DNA from: Streptomyces sp. WZ.A104
GTDB lineage: Bacteria; Actinomycetota; Actinomycetes; Streptomycetales; Streptomycetaceae
Direction: 5' to 3'
Assembly: GCF_002382885.1 (NCBI RefSeq)
Contig: NZ_NWVL01000026.1
Span: 1 to 64,000, forward strand
Length of the DNA: 64,000 bases
Part shown: positions 25,320-33,687 of the stretch, piece after piece
How positions within the stretch are numbered: position 1 is the stretch's first letter
Layout: every line of letters starts with the position of its first letter
Position numbers and translations under genes: made by a program
The notes under the pieces: model-generated
Database searches by the model: none
What the model saw: the letters and a program-made list of their open reading frames with translations, nothing else
Told to the model about the DNA's origin: nothing

Positions 25320-25676
25320 ATGCCCGAGTCCCGGCACGGAAGGGCGAACACCGCCCAGCCTGTCCAGGCTCCCGACCCCGCCGGATCCCGCCGGCGCCGC
25401 CTGGCCACCCTCCTCGCGGACATGGTGCCCGGTGCCCGCACCATCCGCGTCTCGCAGCGCGAACCCGAGCGGACCTGGCCCAGCCCCCACGCCCGCGCCT
25501 ACGACGAGCAGGGGAGCCCTGTCGCCCTCAACCGGGCCCAGGGCCTGACGGCCGCACGCTGGGTGATGCGCACCCACCCCGAGGTGAACTGGAACGAGGC
25601 ATACGACCTCGACCTCACCAACGGTGTCCTGCGCCCCGCCGCCGAGGCGTACGCGGTCGCGGACGGGAGGCGCTGA
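25320..25676 (+). CDS. Hypothetical protein, first gene of rightward unit
   Basis: A 118-residue protein; GAGGA lies nine bases upstream of the ATG. A basic, Pro-rich N-terminus precedes a region with V-P-G-A-R-T-I-R-V-S-Q-R-E-P and A-A-R-W-V-M-R-T-H-P-E-V-N-W. No family is recognised. Its place directly after leader A and directly before the replication gene suggests a regulatory or replication-accessory role. Confidence 0.72.
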   Translation: MPESRHGRANTAQPVQAPDPAGSRRRRLATLLADMVPGARTIRVSQREPERTWPSPHARAYDEQGSPVALNRAQGLTAARWVMRTHPEVNWNEAYDLDLTNGVLRPAAEAYAVADGRR

Positions 25677-25678
25677 GC

Positions 25679-26620
25679 GTGGCAAGGATCCGAACCTTCA
25701 AGCCCGAAGCCTTCACGTCCGAGTCCCTGGCGCAGGTGAGCGTCTACGCCGAGCGAACCTTCTTCGGGCTGATCAGCCGCGCCGACGACCACGGCCGCCT
25801 CCGTGACCAGCCCGCCGCGCTCTGTGGAGAGCTCTGGGCAGTCCGGGGCGGGCGCACGCCGGTCGACGTCGAGGACGACCTGATCCAGCTCGCTGCCGCC
25901 AACCTGATCTGCCGCTACGAGGACGACGAAGGCAAGCGGTACCTGCACATCGTCACCTGGCACCGGCACCAGAAGATCAACCGCGCGAGCCGCAGCCGAC
26001 TCCCCGAGTGTCCGAAGCACGCCGCCGGGAAGCCGAAGCCGGATGCGCCGCAGACTCACGGAGACGTCCCGGAATCCGCGGTGAAGGCTCACGGAGGACT
26101 CACTGACGACGCACGAATCCGCGCCGAATCCTCCGGATCGCACGAAACCGCAGGTCGCGAGGCATTCAGTGAGTCCTCACTGAACACTCACGGAGGGAGC
26201 GCTGAACCCGCGGTGAGCCCTCACCCCCTGGATCTTGGACCTAGGAACCTGGATCTAGGAACTTCTTCCCCTTCGGGGGGCGCGAGCGCCCACGCACCGG
26301 AGACCACCTCGGCCCAGCAGCTCATCGCCGAGTACGCCGCCGCCTGCGCACATCGCCCGCCCAGCGGCGTCCTCGGTCACCTCGGCCGCGAGACGGCCAG
26401 GCTCCTCGCCGAGGGCATCGGCCCCGGCCACATCCGCGCCGGCCTGGCCCTCCACCGCGCCAAGGGGCTGCACCCCAGCACCTTGCCGAGCCTGGTCCAC
26501 GAGGCCATGAACGCCACCCGCGCCGGTTTGGTCCGGCCGGAATCCCGGCCTAGCGTGCCCGGTCACCGGGCCTGGGCCAATCCCGCCGACCCTGCCGCCG
26601 CCTACGCCGAGGAGCTGTGA
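25679..26620 (+). CDS. Phage O-like replication initiator
   Basis: A 313-residue protein starting at GTG with GGGAGG upstream. Residues 1-110 fit the winged-helix N-terminus of phage/plasmid replication proteins (R-T-F-F-G-L-I-S-R-A-D-D-H-G-R and Y-L-H-I-V-T-W-H-R-H-Q-K-I-N). The middle (115-200) is a low-complexity linker encoded by repeated DNA, and the C-terminus (205-313) is a small helical domain. It is followed by a DnaC-like loader, the same order as O-P in lambda. It likely opens the element's origin. Confidence 0.82.
   Translation: MARIRTFKPEAFTSESLAQVSVYAERTFFGLISRADDHGRLRDQPAALCGELWAVRGGRTPVDVEDDLIQLAAANLICRYEDDEGKRYLHIVTWHRHQKINRASRSRLPECPKHAAGKPKPDAPQTHGDVPESAVKAHGGLTDDARIRAESSGSHETAGREAFSESSLNTHGGSAEPAVSPHPLDLGPRNLDLGTSSPSGGASAHAPETTSAQQLIAEYAAACAHRPPSGVLGHLGRETARLLAEGIGPGHIRAGLALHRAKGLHPSTLPSLVHEAMNATRAGLVRPESRPSVPGHRAWANPADPAAAYAEEL
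26054..26274. repeat. Repeats inside the initiator gene; candidate origin
   Basis: CTCACGGAG occurs three times (26055-26063, 26088-26096, 26187-26195), within a longer imperfect repeat of about 43 bases (26054-26097 and 26186-26228). CTCACTGA-type copies lie between. A short AT-richer block (26229-26274) follows with CCTGGATCT repeated and CCTAGGAA/CTAGGAA copies. Iterons plus an AT-rich stretch inside an initiator gene resemble lambda ori within gene O. Confidence 0.5.
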
Positions 26621-27333
26621 TGCGCGACTACGACGCCCAGCCCGTCGGGGGCATCGCCCGCCGACTGGCGCACATCCTCACCTCCCGGGGCATCGACCCG
26701 AACAGCAAGCTCACGGACCCGGTCGAGCCCGTCCCCGCCCTCCAGGCGGCGCAGGCCCGTATCCCGGCCCGCTACCGTGCCGCCGTCGCCGACCACCCGG
26801 CCGTCGCCGCCTGGGTCCGCGAGGTCGCCGAGCGGGGACGCCCCGGGCCCGAAGGTGCCCCGGGACTCGCCGAGGGCCGCTCGCTGCTGATCGTCGGCAC
26901 CACGGGGACCGGCAAGACGTACCAGGCGTACGGAGCGGTCCGCTCGCTCCTGATCGCCGGGGTCCGGCTGCGCTGGAAGGCGATCACGGCCGCCGACCTG
27001 TACGCCGAACTGCGGCCCCGCCCGGGACACGACGGCGAGCGCGAGCTGATGGACCTGGCCCGTTGCCCGCTGCTGATCATCGACGACCTCGGGGCGGCGA
27101 AGAACAGCGAGTGGACCGAGGAGATCACGATGCGGCTCATCAACCGCCGCTACAACGCGATGCTCCCGACGCTGATCACCACCAACCTCGGCATGTCCGA
27201 CCTGCGGGCCCACATCGGCGACCGCGTCGCCTCCCGGCTCACCGAGATGACCGACCGGGTCATCCTCGACGGCCCCGACCGCAGACGAGCCCTCGCGGCC
27301 GAGCGACGCGCTCTCGCCGCCGCCAGCGCCTGA
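26620..27333 (+). CDS. DnaC/IstB-like helicase loader ATPase
   Basis: A 237-residue AAA+ ATPase from ATG 26620 (TGATG overlap). Walker A is G-T-T-G-T-G-K-T (residues 93-100), Walker B L-L-I-I-D-D-L-G (151-158), and sensor 1 lies in P-T-L-I-T-T-N-L. R-V-A-S-R-L-T-E-M matches the arginine-finger/box VII region of DnaC. It should load the host replicative helicase at the element's origin with the upstream initiator. Confidence 0.9.
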   Translation: MRDYDAQPVGGIARRLAHILTSRGIDPNSKLTDPVEPVPALQAAQARIPARYRAAVADHPAVAAWVREVAERGRPGPEGAPGLAEGRSLLIVGTTGTGKTYQAYGAVRSLLIAGVRLRWKAITAADLYAELRPRPGHDGERELMDLARCPLLIIDDLGAAKNSEWTEEITMRLINRRYNAMLPTLITTNLGMSDLRAHIGDRVASRLTEMTDRVILDGPDRRRALAAERRALAAASA

Positions 27334-27435
27334 CCCTGCCCCGTGACGGCCGGCACCGGCCCGTTTCTCATACCTGCACCAACCCCCAGGTCGCCCCTGC
27401 CCAAACGCGGCCCGGGGGGATACGGAGACACCCCC

Positions 27436-28029
27436 ATGCACCGCACTGACACCGCGCAGCCCCGAGCCCTCGGCGACCACACCTGGCGCGACCGGGCCGC
27501 CTGCCGCTCGACCGCGCACCACCGGGTCGACCCCGAACTCTTCTTCCCCGAGCCCGACGAGGTCGACCGCATCGCCGCCGCCAAGGCCCTGTGCGAGCAG
27601 TGCCCGGTCAGCAGTACCTGCCTCGACGCCGCCCTCGAGAACGGCGACCGCGACGGCATCCGGGGTGGCCTGACCGAGGAGGAGCGAGAGCAGCTGCACG
27701 GCAAGTTGGGGCAACGCCTCAACTACGCACGCGTCAACGAAGCCCTGTCCGGACGCGACATCCATCTCACCAAGGCCGAGCGCCGCGCCGTCGTCCGCGC
27801 CGCCTACCAGGCCGACATCCCCGCCGAGCAGCTCGCCCGGATGCTCAAGGTCACCGAGGCACACGCCGGGAAGCTCTACCGTCGCACTCGCCGAGAGATC
27901 CGCAACCGTGCCGTCGACCAGCAGAAGAAGGCGAACGAGGCATCGAAGACGCCCAACAACGCCCCCCAGGTCCTGAAGAATCCCGCCGCCAAACTCCCGG
28001 CCCGCGACGACCTCGGGACGGCGGCGTGA
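27436..28029 (+). CDS. WhiB-like iron-sulfur regulator
   Basis: A 197-residue protein. Four cysteines (C23, C53, C56, C62) form the WhiB 4Fe-4S ligand set, followed by D-G-I-R-G-G, equivalent to the G-[VI]-W-G-G turn. The C-terminal 100 residues add a helical, basic region with an HTH look (I-P-A-E-Q-L-A-R-M-L-K-V-T-E) not found in minimal WhiB proteins. It overlaps the next gene (GTGA). It probably adjusts transfer genes to redox or growth state. Confidence 0.9.
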   Translation: MHRTDTAQPRALGDHTWRDRAACRSTAHHRVDPELFFPEPDEVDRIAAAKALCEQCPVSSTCLDAALENGDRDGIRGGLTEEEREQLHGKLGQRLNYARVNEALSGRDIHLTKAERRAVVRAAYQADIPAEQLARMLKVTEAHAGKLYRRTRREIRNRAVDQQKKANEASKTPNNAPQVLKNPAAKLPARDDLGTAA

Positions 28030-29054
28030 GCCACATCGCGCCCGTACCGGCGCGGATCAACGGCTGGGACCGGGCCGCCGTCGTCGCCCTCGGCGGCGCG
28101 GGATGCGCGCTCTCGTACGACGCCCTGCAGCAGATGGCCACCGCCATCCACGTCCGAGGACTCCTGACCTTCCTCTTCCCCCTGGTCATCGACGGATTCA
28201 TCGCCTACGGAGTACGAGCCCTCCTGGTCCTGCGCACCGCCCCGCTCGCGGCCCGCTGCTACGTGTGGACGCTGTTCGGCACCGCGACCGCCGCCAGCAT
28301 CTGGGCCAACGCTCTGCACGCTGTACGCCTCAACCAGCAGCAGCACGACGGTGTGGGCCTCCGGCTCGGCGACGTCACCGTCGGCGTCCTGTCCACCCTG
28401 GCCCCGCTCGCCCTGGCCGGCGCCGTCCACCTGTACATCCTCATCGCCCGCCGGGCCGCCGAGGCCGACCTGTCCGGACACCAGGAGACCGCCGGTGTCC
28501 GGATGGAGCGGGTCACCGATGACCGTCCGGATAACCACCTCGGCTGGGGCGTACGAGGTACAGCCCCGGTCATGTCCGGACACCCGGCCGAGTTGCCCGG
28601 TCCGGACACCGGCCGCCCGGCGGTCACCCAGCGGCCGGACACCTCGGAGACCACCCCGGACACCGTGTCCGGAGCGCGGAAGAAGCCGGTCGAACCGGAG
28701 CCCGAGCACGGTGGCCGCGACGCTGACCAGGGCGGACACCCCGCTCCCAGACCTCGCCCGGTCACCCACCCCGCCGACCCGGCCAAGCGTCCGGACACCA
28801 CTTCGGGCCCGTCCCCGAAGGCCCGGCCCACCGACCCTCCGGACACCGAACCCCGCAGGTCGGCCCCGGTCACCGACGAGCAACTCCTTGCGATCGCCCG
28901 ACCGGCGGTCACCGAGGCCGGCGACCTGACCCGCAAGGTCGTCGCGGACGCCATCCGCGGTCACGGACACGGTCTCGGCAATGACCGGTTGACCGTCCTG
29001 ATGCAGCACCTCCGCAAGGAAGCGGACAAGGCTCCGGACACCCGGACCGGCTGA
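28026..29054 (+). CDS. DUF2637-type membrane protein, Spd-like
   Basis: A 342-residue protein starting at GTG that overlaps the WhiB gene stop. The N-terminal 140 residues carry four hydrophobic helices (near 18-40, 48-68, 74-92, 115-138), as in DUF2637 proteins common on actinomycete plasmids and ICEs. A long Pro/Asp/Thr-rich linker (150-290) and a small C-terminal HTH-like segment (L-L-A-I-A-R-P-A-V-T-E-A-G) follow. Related proteins are proposed to act in mycelial spread of plasmids. The linker DNA carries the CGGACACC repeats. Confidence 0.82.
   Translation: MSHIAPVPARINGWDRAAVVALGGAGCALSYDALQQMATAIHVRGLLTFLFPLVIDGFIAYGVRALLVLRTAPLAARCYVWTLFGTATAASIWANALHAVRLNQQQHDGVGLRLGDVTVGVLSTLAPLALAGAVHLYILIARRAAEADLSGHQETAGVRMERVTDDRPDNHLGWGVRGTAPVMSGHPAELPGPDTGRPAVTQRPDTSETTPDTVSGARKKPVEPEPEHGGRDADQGGHPAPRPRPVTHPADPAKRPDTTSGPSPKARPTDPPDTEPRRSAPVTDEQLLAIARPAVTEAGDLTRKVVADAIRGHGHGLGNDRLTVLMQHLRKEADKAPDTRTG
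28471..29042. repeat. Dispersed CGGACACC repeats
   Basis: At least eight copies of CGGACACC lie in this stretch, two within the palindrome TGTCCGGACA (28471-28480, 28573-28582). The copies are read in more than one codon frame (Ser-Gly-His and Pro-Asp-Thr). The repetition is therefore in the DNA and not only in the protein. They could be protein-binding sites of the transfer system. Confidence 0.6.
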
Positions 29055-29156
29055 CCGGACAGCCTGCTCGGCGGGTGTCCCGGCCCGGACATCCGGACCG
29101 GCGCACCCGCCGAGCAACGACCCCCTCCCACCTCGCACACGCACCGGAGCCACCAC

Positions 29157-29381
29157 ATGCGCCCCACCACGGCCACCCGAGCCGAAGCCGACGCCTGGAT
29201 CACCGTGCTCGGCCGGTACGGACACCTCCATCACGCCGAACCCGGTCCCGACGGAGCCTGGACCGTCCAGCGCACACCCACGAGCACACCCCGCACCCTC
29301 CACCACCCCGTCCTCGCCCTCGACTTCGTCGCCGAAGTCCTGCGCGACGTACGTCGCGACACCTCCGGACTGCTCCGATGA
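29157..29381 (+). CDS. Small hypothetical protein
   Basis: A 74-residue protein starting M-R-P-T-T-A-T with an upstream GGAG. The middle has W-I-T-V-L-G-R-Y-G-H-L and W-T-V-Q-R-T-P, a compact alpha/beta-looking fold. Not recognised. It sits between the Spd-like gene and the oriT-like repeats. Confidence 0.62.
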   Translation: MRPTTATRAEADAWITVLGRYGHLHHAEPGPDGAWTVQRTPTSTPRTLHHPVLALDFVAEVLRDVRRDTSGLLR

Positions 29382-29456
29382 CGCCTACCGATCCGCCCTC
29401 CGCCCCCGCTGACCTGGGCGAAGGCCACTGCCCGGCACGAGGCCGAGCAAGCTGTA

Positions 29457-29539
29457 CCTTCCGAAACTCCTCCGCAGCCACAGGCCGCGGAGGAGTTTCG
29501 GAAGGGCTTGCCCCCGCCCCCGAGCGGGCGGGGGAGCCC
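29457..29539. other. oriT: Candidate origin of transfer (oriT)
   Basis: A perfect 19-bp inverted repeat (CCTTCCGAAACTCCTCCGC at 29457-29475 with 29487-29505, 11-base loop) is followed within a few bases by a second 9-bp inverted repeat (CCCCCGCCC/GGGCGGGGG). The pair lies immediately upstream of the MobC-like and relaxase genes, where oriT of MOB systems is normally found. The nick site cannot be read from sequence alone. Confidence 0.65.
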
Positions 29540-29608
29540 CGGCACCAGGGGGCGCCAGGCCATGGGGCTGCGACCGAGGGCGGATCGCAGCCAGGGGGAG
29601 AAGAAACC

Positions 29609-30001
29609 GTGCGTCCCGAGTCGCGTACGCGCCCCCGCCTGCGCCAGAGCGTGCACCGCGACCAAGTCCGCAGCGTCCGCCTGACCCGCGACGAACTCGA
29701 CGTCGTGAAACGCGCCGCCGAAACGGTCGGCCTGAAGACCGCCGGCTTCCTCGCCGACGCCGCGGTCGCGGTCGCCCAAGCCCAAGGCGGCCCCAAGGCG
29801 TGGCTGATGGACCAGCGCGGTCGCGTCGAGGAGCTGATGGCCGCCAGCGCCCAGCTCGCCCGCGCCGGCAACAACCTGAACCAGGTGGCCCGCATCCTCA
29901 ACTCCGGTGGACATGCCGAGTACGCCGACGACGCGGTCGCCCGAGTCTTGCGCGCCGCTACCCGGGTCGAGGCCGCCGCCATCGAGATGGCGAGGCGCTG
30001 A
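29609..30001 (+). CDS. MobC-like relaxosome accessory protein
   Basis: A 130-residue protein from GTG 29609 with GGGGGAG upstream. V-R-L-T-R-D-E-L-D-V-V-K-R-A-A-E-T-V-G is a ribbon-helix-helix start, and A-G-N-N-L-N-Q-V-A-R-I-L-N is the hallmark of MobC-type mobilisation proteins. It should bind oriT and help the relaxase nick DNA. A longer frame opens at ATG 29378 but would translate the oriT-like repeats into low-complexity sequence, so the shorter start is preferred. Confidence 0.88.
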   Translation: MRPESRTRPRLRQSVHRDQVRSVRLTRDELDVVKRAAETVGLKTAGFLADAAVAVAQAQGGPKAWLMDQRGRVEELMAASAQLARAGNNLNQVARILNSGGHAEYADDAVARVLRAATRVEAAAIEMARR

Positions 30002-30005
30002 CGCC

Positions 30006-31754
30006 GTGGTCCCGGACGTCTCCACCGGCAGCCGCACGTACGGCCTCCTCGCCTATCTCTACGGGCCTGGCCGCCGGGACGAACACACTGACCCGCACCT
30101 CGTCGCCGCCTGGATGCCGGAGCTCGCACCCGACCCCGGTCGTGACCCGAGCGCCACCCTCAAGCAGCTCACCGACCGGCTCGACCTCCCCGTCCTCGCC
30201 CTCCCGAAGGACCGCCGCCCGACCCAGCACGTCTGGCACTGCCCCGTCCGCACCGCCCCCGGCGACCGGCACCTCACCGACGCCGAATGGGCCGAGGTCG
30301 CCCGCCGCATCGTCCACGCCACCGGCATCGCCGAGGAAGGCGACGACAAGGCGTGCCGCTGGATCGCCGTACGCCACGCCGAGGACCACATCCACATCGT
30401 CGCCACGCTCAAACGCGAAGACGGACGAAGCCCCCGCCGGCACCAGGACGGTATCCGCGCCCAGGCCGAATGCCGCAAGATCGAAAAGGAGTGGGGCCTG
30501 CAGATCCTCAACGAAGGCGACCGCACCGCCGCCCAACGCCCCACCAGCGCCGAACGCGCCAAGGCGGAGCGCACCGGCCGCATCGAACCGCCCCGTGAAA
30601 CGCTGCGTGAGCACGTCCGCCAGGCGCTGGCCGGCGCCGCCGACGAGGACGAGTTCTTCCGTCGTCTCACCGAAGCCGGCCTTCGCCTCGAAAAGCGTGT
30701 AGCCCCCTCCGGCGACATCCTCGGATACAAGGTCGCCCTGCCCGGCGACCGGAACCGTGACGGCGAGCCTATTTGGTTCCCCGGCTCCCGGCTCGCCCCC
30801 GACCTCTCCCTCCCCAGGATTCGCCAGCGCCTTGCGGACGAACCGCCCGAGGACGAGCCGACGACCGTCACGGGCCCCGCCCCACGGGCCGCTCGCCCAG
30901 CCGGTGCTCGCCGAGACGCCACCCACGTCGCGGAGCAGGCCGTCACCGTACTCGCCGGGGACGACGACGCGGCAGGCGCCGCTCAGCTCATCGGCGTGGG
31001 CGAACTCCTCGACGCCGTCGCTCAGACCTCCCCGGCCTCCACCCGCAAGGAACTCGCCGAGGCCGCCCGCGCCTTCGAACGCGCCACCCGCTCTCACACC
31101 CGCGCCGAGCACGCCGACCACCGCGCTCTCCGCTCCGCCGCGCGTGGCATCGTCCGGGCCGGCAACGCCCTCGGCAAAGGCGAGGACGGCGGCGCCACCG
31201 CGATGCTCCTGTCCACGATGGTCCTCGTCACGATCGCCGCCATCCACTGGCACTCCGCCCGGGGCCACGCCCAGCAGGCCGCTGCCGCCCGACAAGCCGC
31301 GCAGCACCTGCGCGCCGCTTACCAGACCGCGTCCGCCACGCCCATGAAGGCGATGCGCGAACAGGGACGCCGACTCCCCGCCCCCGTACGCGACCGCTAT
31401 GCCCACACCATGGAAGCCGCACTGCCCGGACAGGCCGACCACGTCCTGCGCGAGCCTGGCTGGGACGCGCTCGCCGCCACCCTTGCCCAAGCCGAGCGCG
31501 CCGGACACAACCCCGACGCACTGCTCCAGCAGGCGATCGAGTGGCGCGAGTTGGAGACCGCCGACAACGTCACCGATGTACTCGTCTGGCGCCTGCGTCG
31601 CATGGGGAAACTGCCCGCTACCGCGGACTTGCCCAGCACGCGCGCGCACACGCGGACACCCCCGCCGCAGCCCCGATCACCGAAGCCGCCGGCACCTGAG
31701 CCCACGGCTCACCACGACACGAACAGCACCCGCAGGCCGGGCCCACGGCGCTGA
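30006..31754 (+). CDS. Relaxase (mobilisation nuclease)
   Basis: A 582-residue protein from GTG 30006. The metal-binding motif is H124-A-E-D-H128-I-H130-I-V-A-T, typical of MobP-like relaxases, with candidate nucleophile tyrosines at residues 12, 17 and 19. The central region is Arg/Ala-rich and helical. A hydrophobic segment near residues 398-415 (A-T-A-M-L-L-S-T-M-V-L-V-T-I) could be membrane-associated. The C-terminus is Pro/Arg-rich, ending R-R-P-G-P-R-R. It should nick oriT and pilot the strand to the coupling protein at 49.2-51.0 kb. Confidence 0.92.
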   Translation: MVPDVSTGSRTYGLLAYLYGPGRRDEHTDPHLVAAWMPELAPDPGRDPSATLKQLTDRLDLPVLALPKDRRPTQHVWHCPVRTAPGDRHLTDAEWAEVARRIVHATGIAEEGDDKACRWIAVRHAEDHIHIVATLKREDGRSPRRHQDGIRAQAECRKIEKEWGLQILNEGDRTAAQRPTSAERAKAERTGRIEPPRETLREHVRQALAGAADEDEFFRRLTEAGLRLEKRVAPSGDILGYKVALPGDRNRDGEPIWFPGSRLAPDLSLPRIRQRLADEPPEDEPTTVTGPAPRAARPAGARRDATHVAEQAVTVLAGDDDAAGAAQLIGVGELLDAVAQTSPASTRKELAEAARAFERATRSHTRAEHADHRALRSAARGIVRAGNALGKGEDGGATAMLLSTMVLVTIAAIHWHSARGHAQQAAAARQAAQHLRAAYQTASATPMKAMREQGRRLPAPVRDRYAHTMEAALPGQADHVLREPGWDALAATLAQAERAGHNPDALLQQAIEWRELETADNVTDVLVWRLRRMGKLPATADLPSTRAHTRTPPPQPRSPKPPAPEPTAHHDTNSTRRPGPRR

Positions 31755-31825
31755 CCAGCACCTCAAAGCGCTGGACACCCATGGCCGACGCTGTTAGGGC
31801 TGGTCAACAACAGGACGAGGAGACG

Positions 31826-32230
31826 ATGCCAATGCTCAGCGAAGACCTCCGGACCCAGAGAGCCGTGCTGCCGGAGACGGCAGCCGACGACCCCTTGCTG
31901 AGGCTCCAGCAGGAGACGCAGCTCGGCGACGGCATCATCCGTCTCCGCGCCACCACCCACCCCGAGGAGATCCGCATCGGCGGCATCCTGGTGATGTGCC
32001 CGAACTGCGGAGCCCGGCGCGACTGGATGGTCATCTGCGACCGCAGCCAGATCAGCATCCGCTGCCGATGTGCGCACCAGTGGGTCGAGCCCGAGCTGAC
32101 GCGTGCAGACTACGAGGCGATGATCGACATCGGTGGCCAGGACTACCCGAGCTTGGAGGCCGCGGCCCAGGCCGTGGGGTACGACGGCACGCTCGCCGGC
32201 ACCTACCTGTCGGAGCCGAGGCCCGAGTAG
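31826..32230 (+). CDS. Zinc-ribbon hypothetical protein
   Basis: A 134-residue protein from ATG 31826, with GAGGAG seven bases upstream. C-P-N-C-G-A-R-R-D-W near residue 58 and C-R-C near residue 82 make a plausible zinc ribbon. The tail has Y-P-S-L-E-A-A-A-Q-A-V-G. It lies between the relaxase and the defence island; function unknown. Confidence 0.68.
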   Translation: MPMLSEDLRTQRAVLPETAADDPLLRLQQETQLGDGIIRLRATTHPEEIRIGGILVMCPNCGARRDWMVICDRSQISIRCRCAHQWVEPELTRADYEAMIDIGGQDYPSLEAAAQAVGYDGTLAGTYLSEPRPE

Positions 32231-32517
32231 GTCCTGGTCAGCGGCATTCATGCCCTCTGGCTGAGACCGGCAGCGACATTGACCGGGGGATGGTGTTGCA
32301 GCCAGAGTCGCGCCGACCGTCAACTCGGTGCATCGTTGCTCACCGATCCTGATGAATTCCAATTACGCCGGATGCACCCTCACGTCGCAGTTGTTGCAGG
32401 TCAGCACCTGATGTGGCGTGTCGTGGCTTCGCTGGGGCAGCGTCAGTCTGCTGGCATCATCCCGTCATCACAGAGAGCTCTGTCGTGGTCACTTAATGAT
32501 GTGAGATGGAGAGCCGG

Positions 32518-33687
32518 ATGACGCTGTCGTCTGACGTTTTGCAGTATCACCGCCGGGTGCTTACCAGCGCGGCCGTCCGTGCCGGGTACGCGCACACCTG
32601 CCGCTACGAGGAGCCGGCCGCCCGCCGGGAGATCGCCCGCATGACCGGGGTCGTCATGTCGGTGTGTGGCCCGGGCCAGGGCCCGAACACGCCGACCATG
32701 CTCATCGAGGCGTTGCATCATCCCCTCGCGCAGATCGCTCCCGAGCTCTTCGCCGACAGCACGATGGGCTCGCTGAGGGTTCTCGACGGCGGCGAGCTCA
32801 GCGACGACGTGTACGCCGAGGGCTGCGAGGACATCGTCGAGTTGTTGAGCGGGGGCGTGGATCCGGCGCGCCGCTGGCTCCCCACGTGGGCGTGGATGCA
32901 CGGCGAGTTGGTGGAGCGCGAGGCATTCCAGCAGATCAACGAGGGGGCGAGCGAGAAGGAGTACACCGCGCACCGGTATTTCGTGGTGAAGCAACCCGCC
33001 GGTGAAGAGAGGCAGCTGGCGGAGCTGTTCAGTCAGGCGGTCGGCATGCGTAAGTCCGTGCGCTACGTGCCGATCCCGGCCGATCAGGTGTTCCGGGGAA
33101 GGTACTGGTGGCCGTGCCCGGTGTGCCAGTGGCCGATGCACGTCGACGGTGAGCAGGTGCGCTGCCGCTTCCCCCTGCACAACGCGGCGTACTTCGTGCG
33201 CGCAGACTCCGCCAAAGGGCGCCCGAAGCTGCAGCGACGTGACGGCGGCGTGCCCCGGCAACCGGCGGCCCGGTCCTTTCACCGCGAAGGGCCGAAGCGA
33301 AGCATGTGCGTAGAGACTGCGGTGTGGCGCCACATCGTCATCTCCGGGGTGTCCGAGATCTACCTCTTCGAGAGGCTGGACGCGCTCAGGGAGCGGGGTG
33401 TCGAGGTTCAACTCTGGCCGGGCAAGGACCGCTACGACCTGCTGGTCCGCGTCCCTGCGACAGGCTGGGAGCTGCGGATCGACGTAAAGGACTACGGGTG
33501 CGCGGTGTCACTGGTTGACCAGTTACGCAGGAAGCCGCCAGCGGCACGCACCATCGTCATTCCCGACTACCGGGGCGAAGCGCAGCGGGACGAGCTGGCC
33601 GAACGGCTGCCGAATCTGACGGTCCTACTGGTGAGCGAGGTCCTCAAGGCGGCCAAGGCTGAGGTGCGAAAGGCCGGTCGGCGATGA
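32518..33687 (+). CDS. pPIWI-RE island nuclease (REase-type)
   Basis: A 389-residue protein from ATG 32518, preceded by GGAG; ATG 32506 lacks a ribosome site. The middle has a zinc-knuckle-like set (C200-P-V-C203 and C216). The C-terminus has a PD-(D/E)XK core: D307 in Y-D-L-L-V-R-V, then W-E-L-R-I-D322-V-K324-D. This matches the restriction-endonuclease component of the pPIWI-RE three-gene island described by comparative genomics. ATGA overlap with the helicase gene indicates one complex or pathway, probably cutting invading DNA. Confidence 0.82.
   Translation: MTLSSDVLQYHRRVLTSAAVRAGYAHTCRYEEPAARREIARMTGVVMSVCGPGQGPNTPTMLIEALHHPLAQIAPELFADSTMGSLRVLDGGELSDDVYAEGCEDIVELLSGGVDPARRWLPTWAWMHGELVEREAFQQINEGASEKEYTAHRYFVVKQPAGEERQLAELFSQAVGMRKSVRYVPIPADQVFRGRYWWPCPVCQWPMHVDGEQVRCRFPLHNAAYFVRADSAKGRPKLQRRDGGVPRQPAARSFHREGPKRSMCVETAVWRHIVISGVSEIYLFERLDALRERGVEVQLWPGKDRYDLLVRVPATGWELRIDVKDYGCAVSLVDQLRRKPPAARTIVIPDYRGEAQRDELAERLPNLTVLLVSEVLKAAKAEVRKAGRR

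Noticed and set aside
29378..29608. N-terminal extension of the MobC-like protein from ATG 29378 (ATGA overlap)
   Set aside because: It would translate the paired inverted repeats into low-complexity sequence; a good ribosome site and family length favour GTG 29609.
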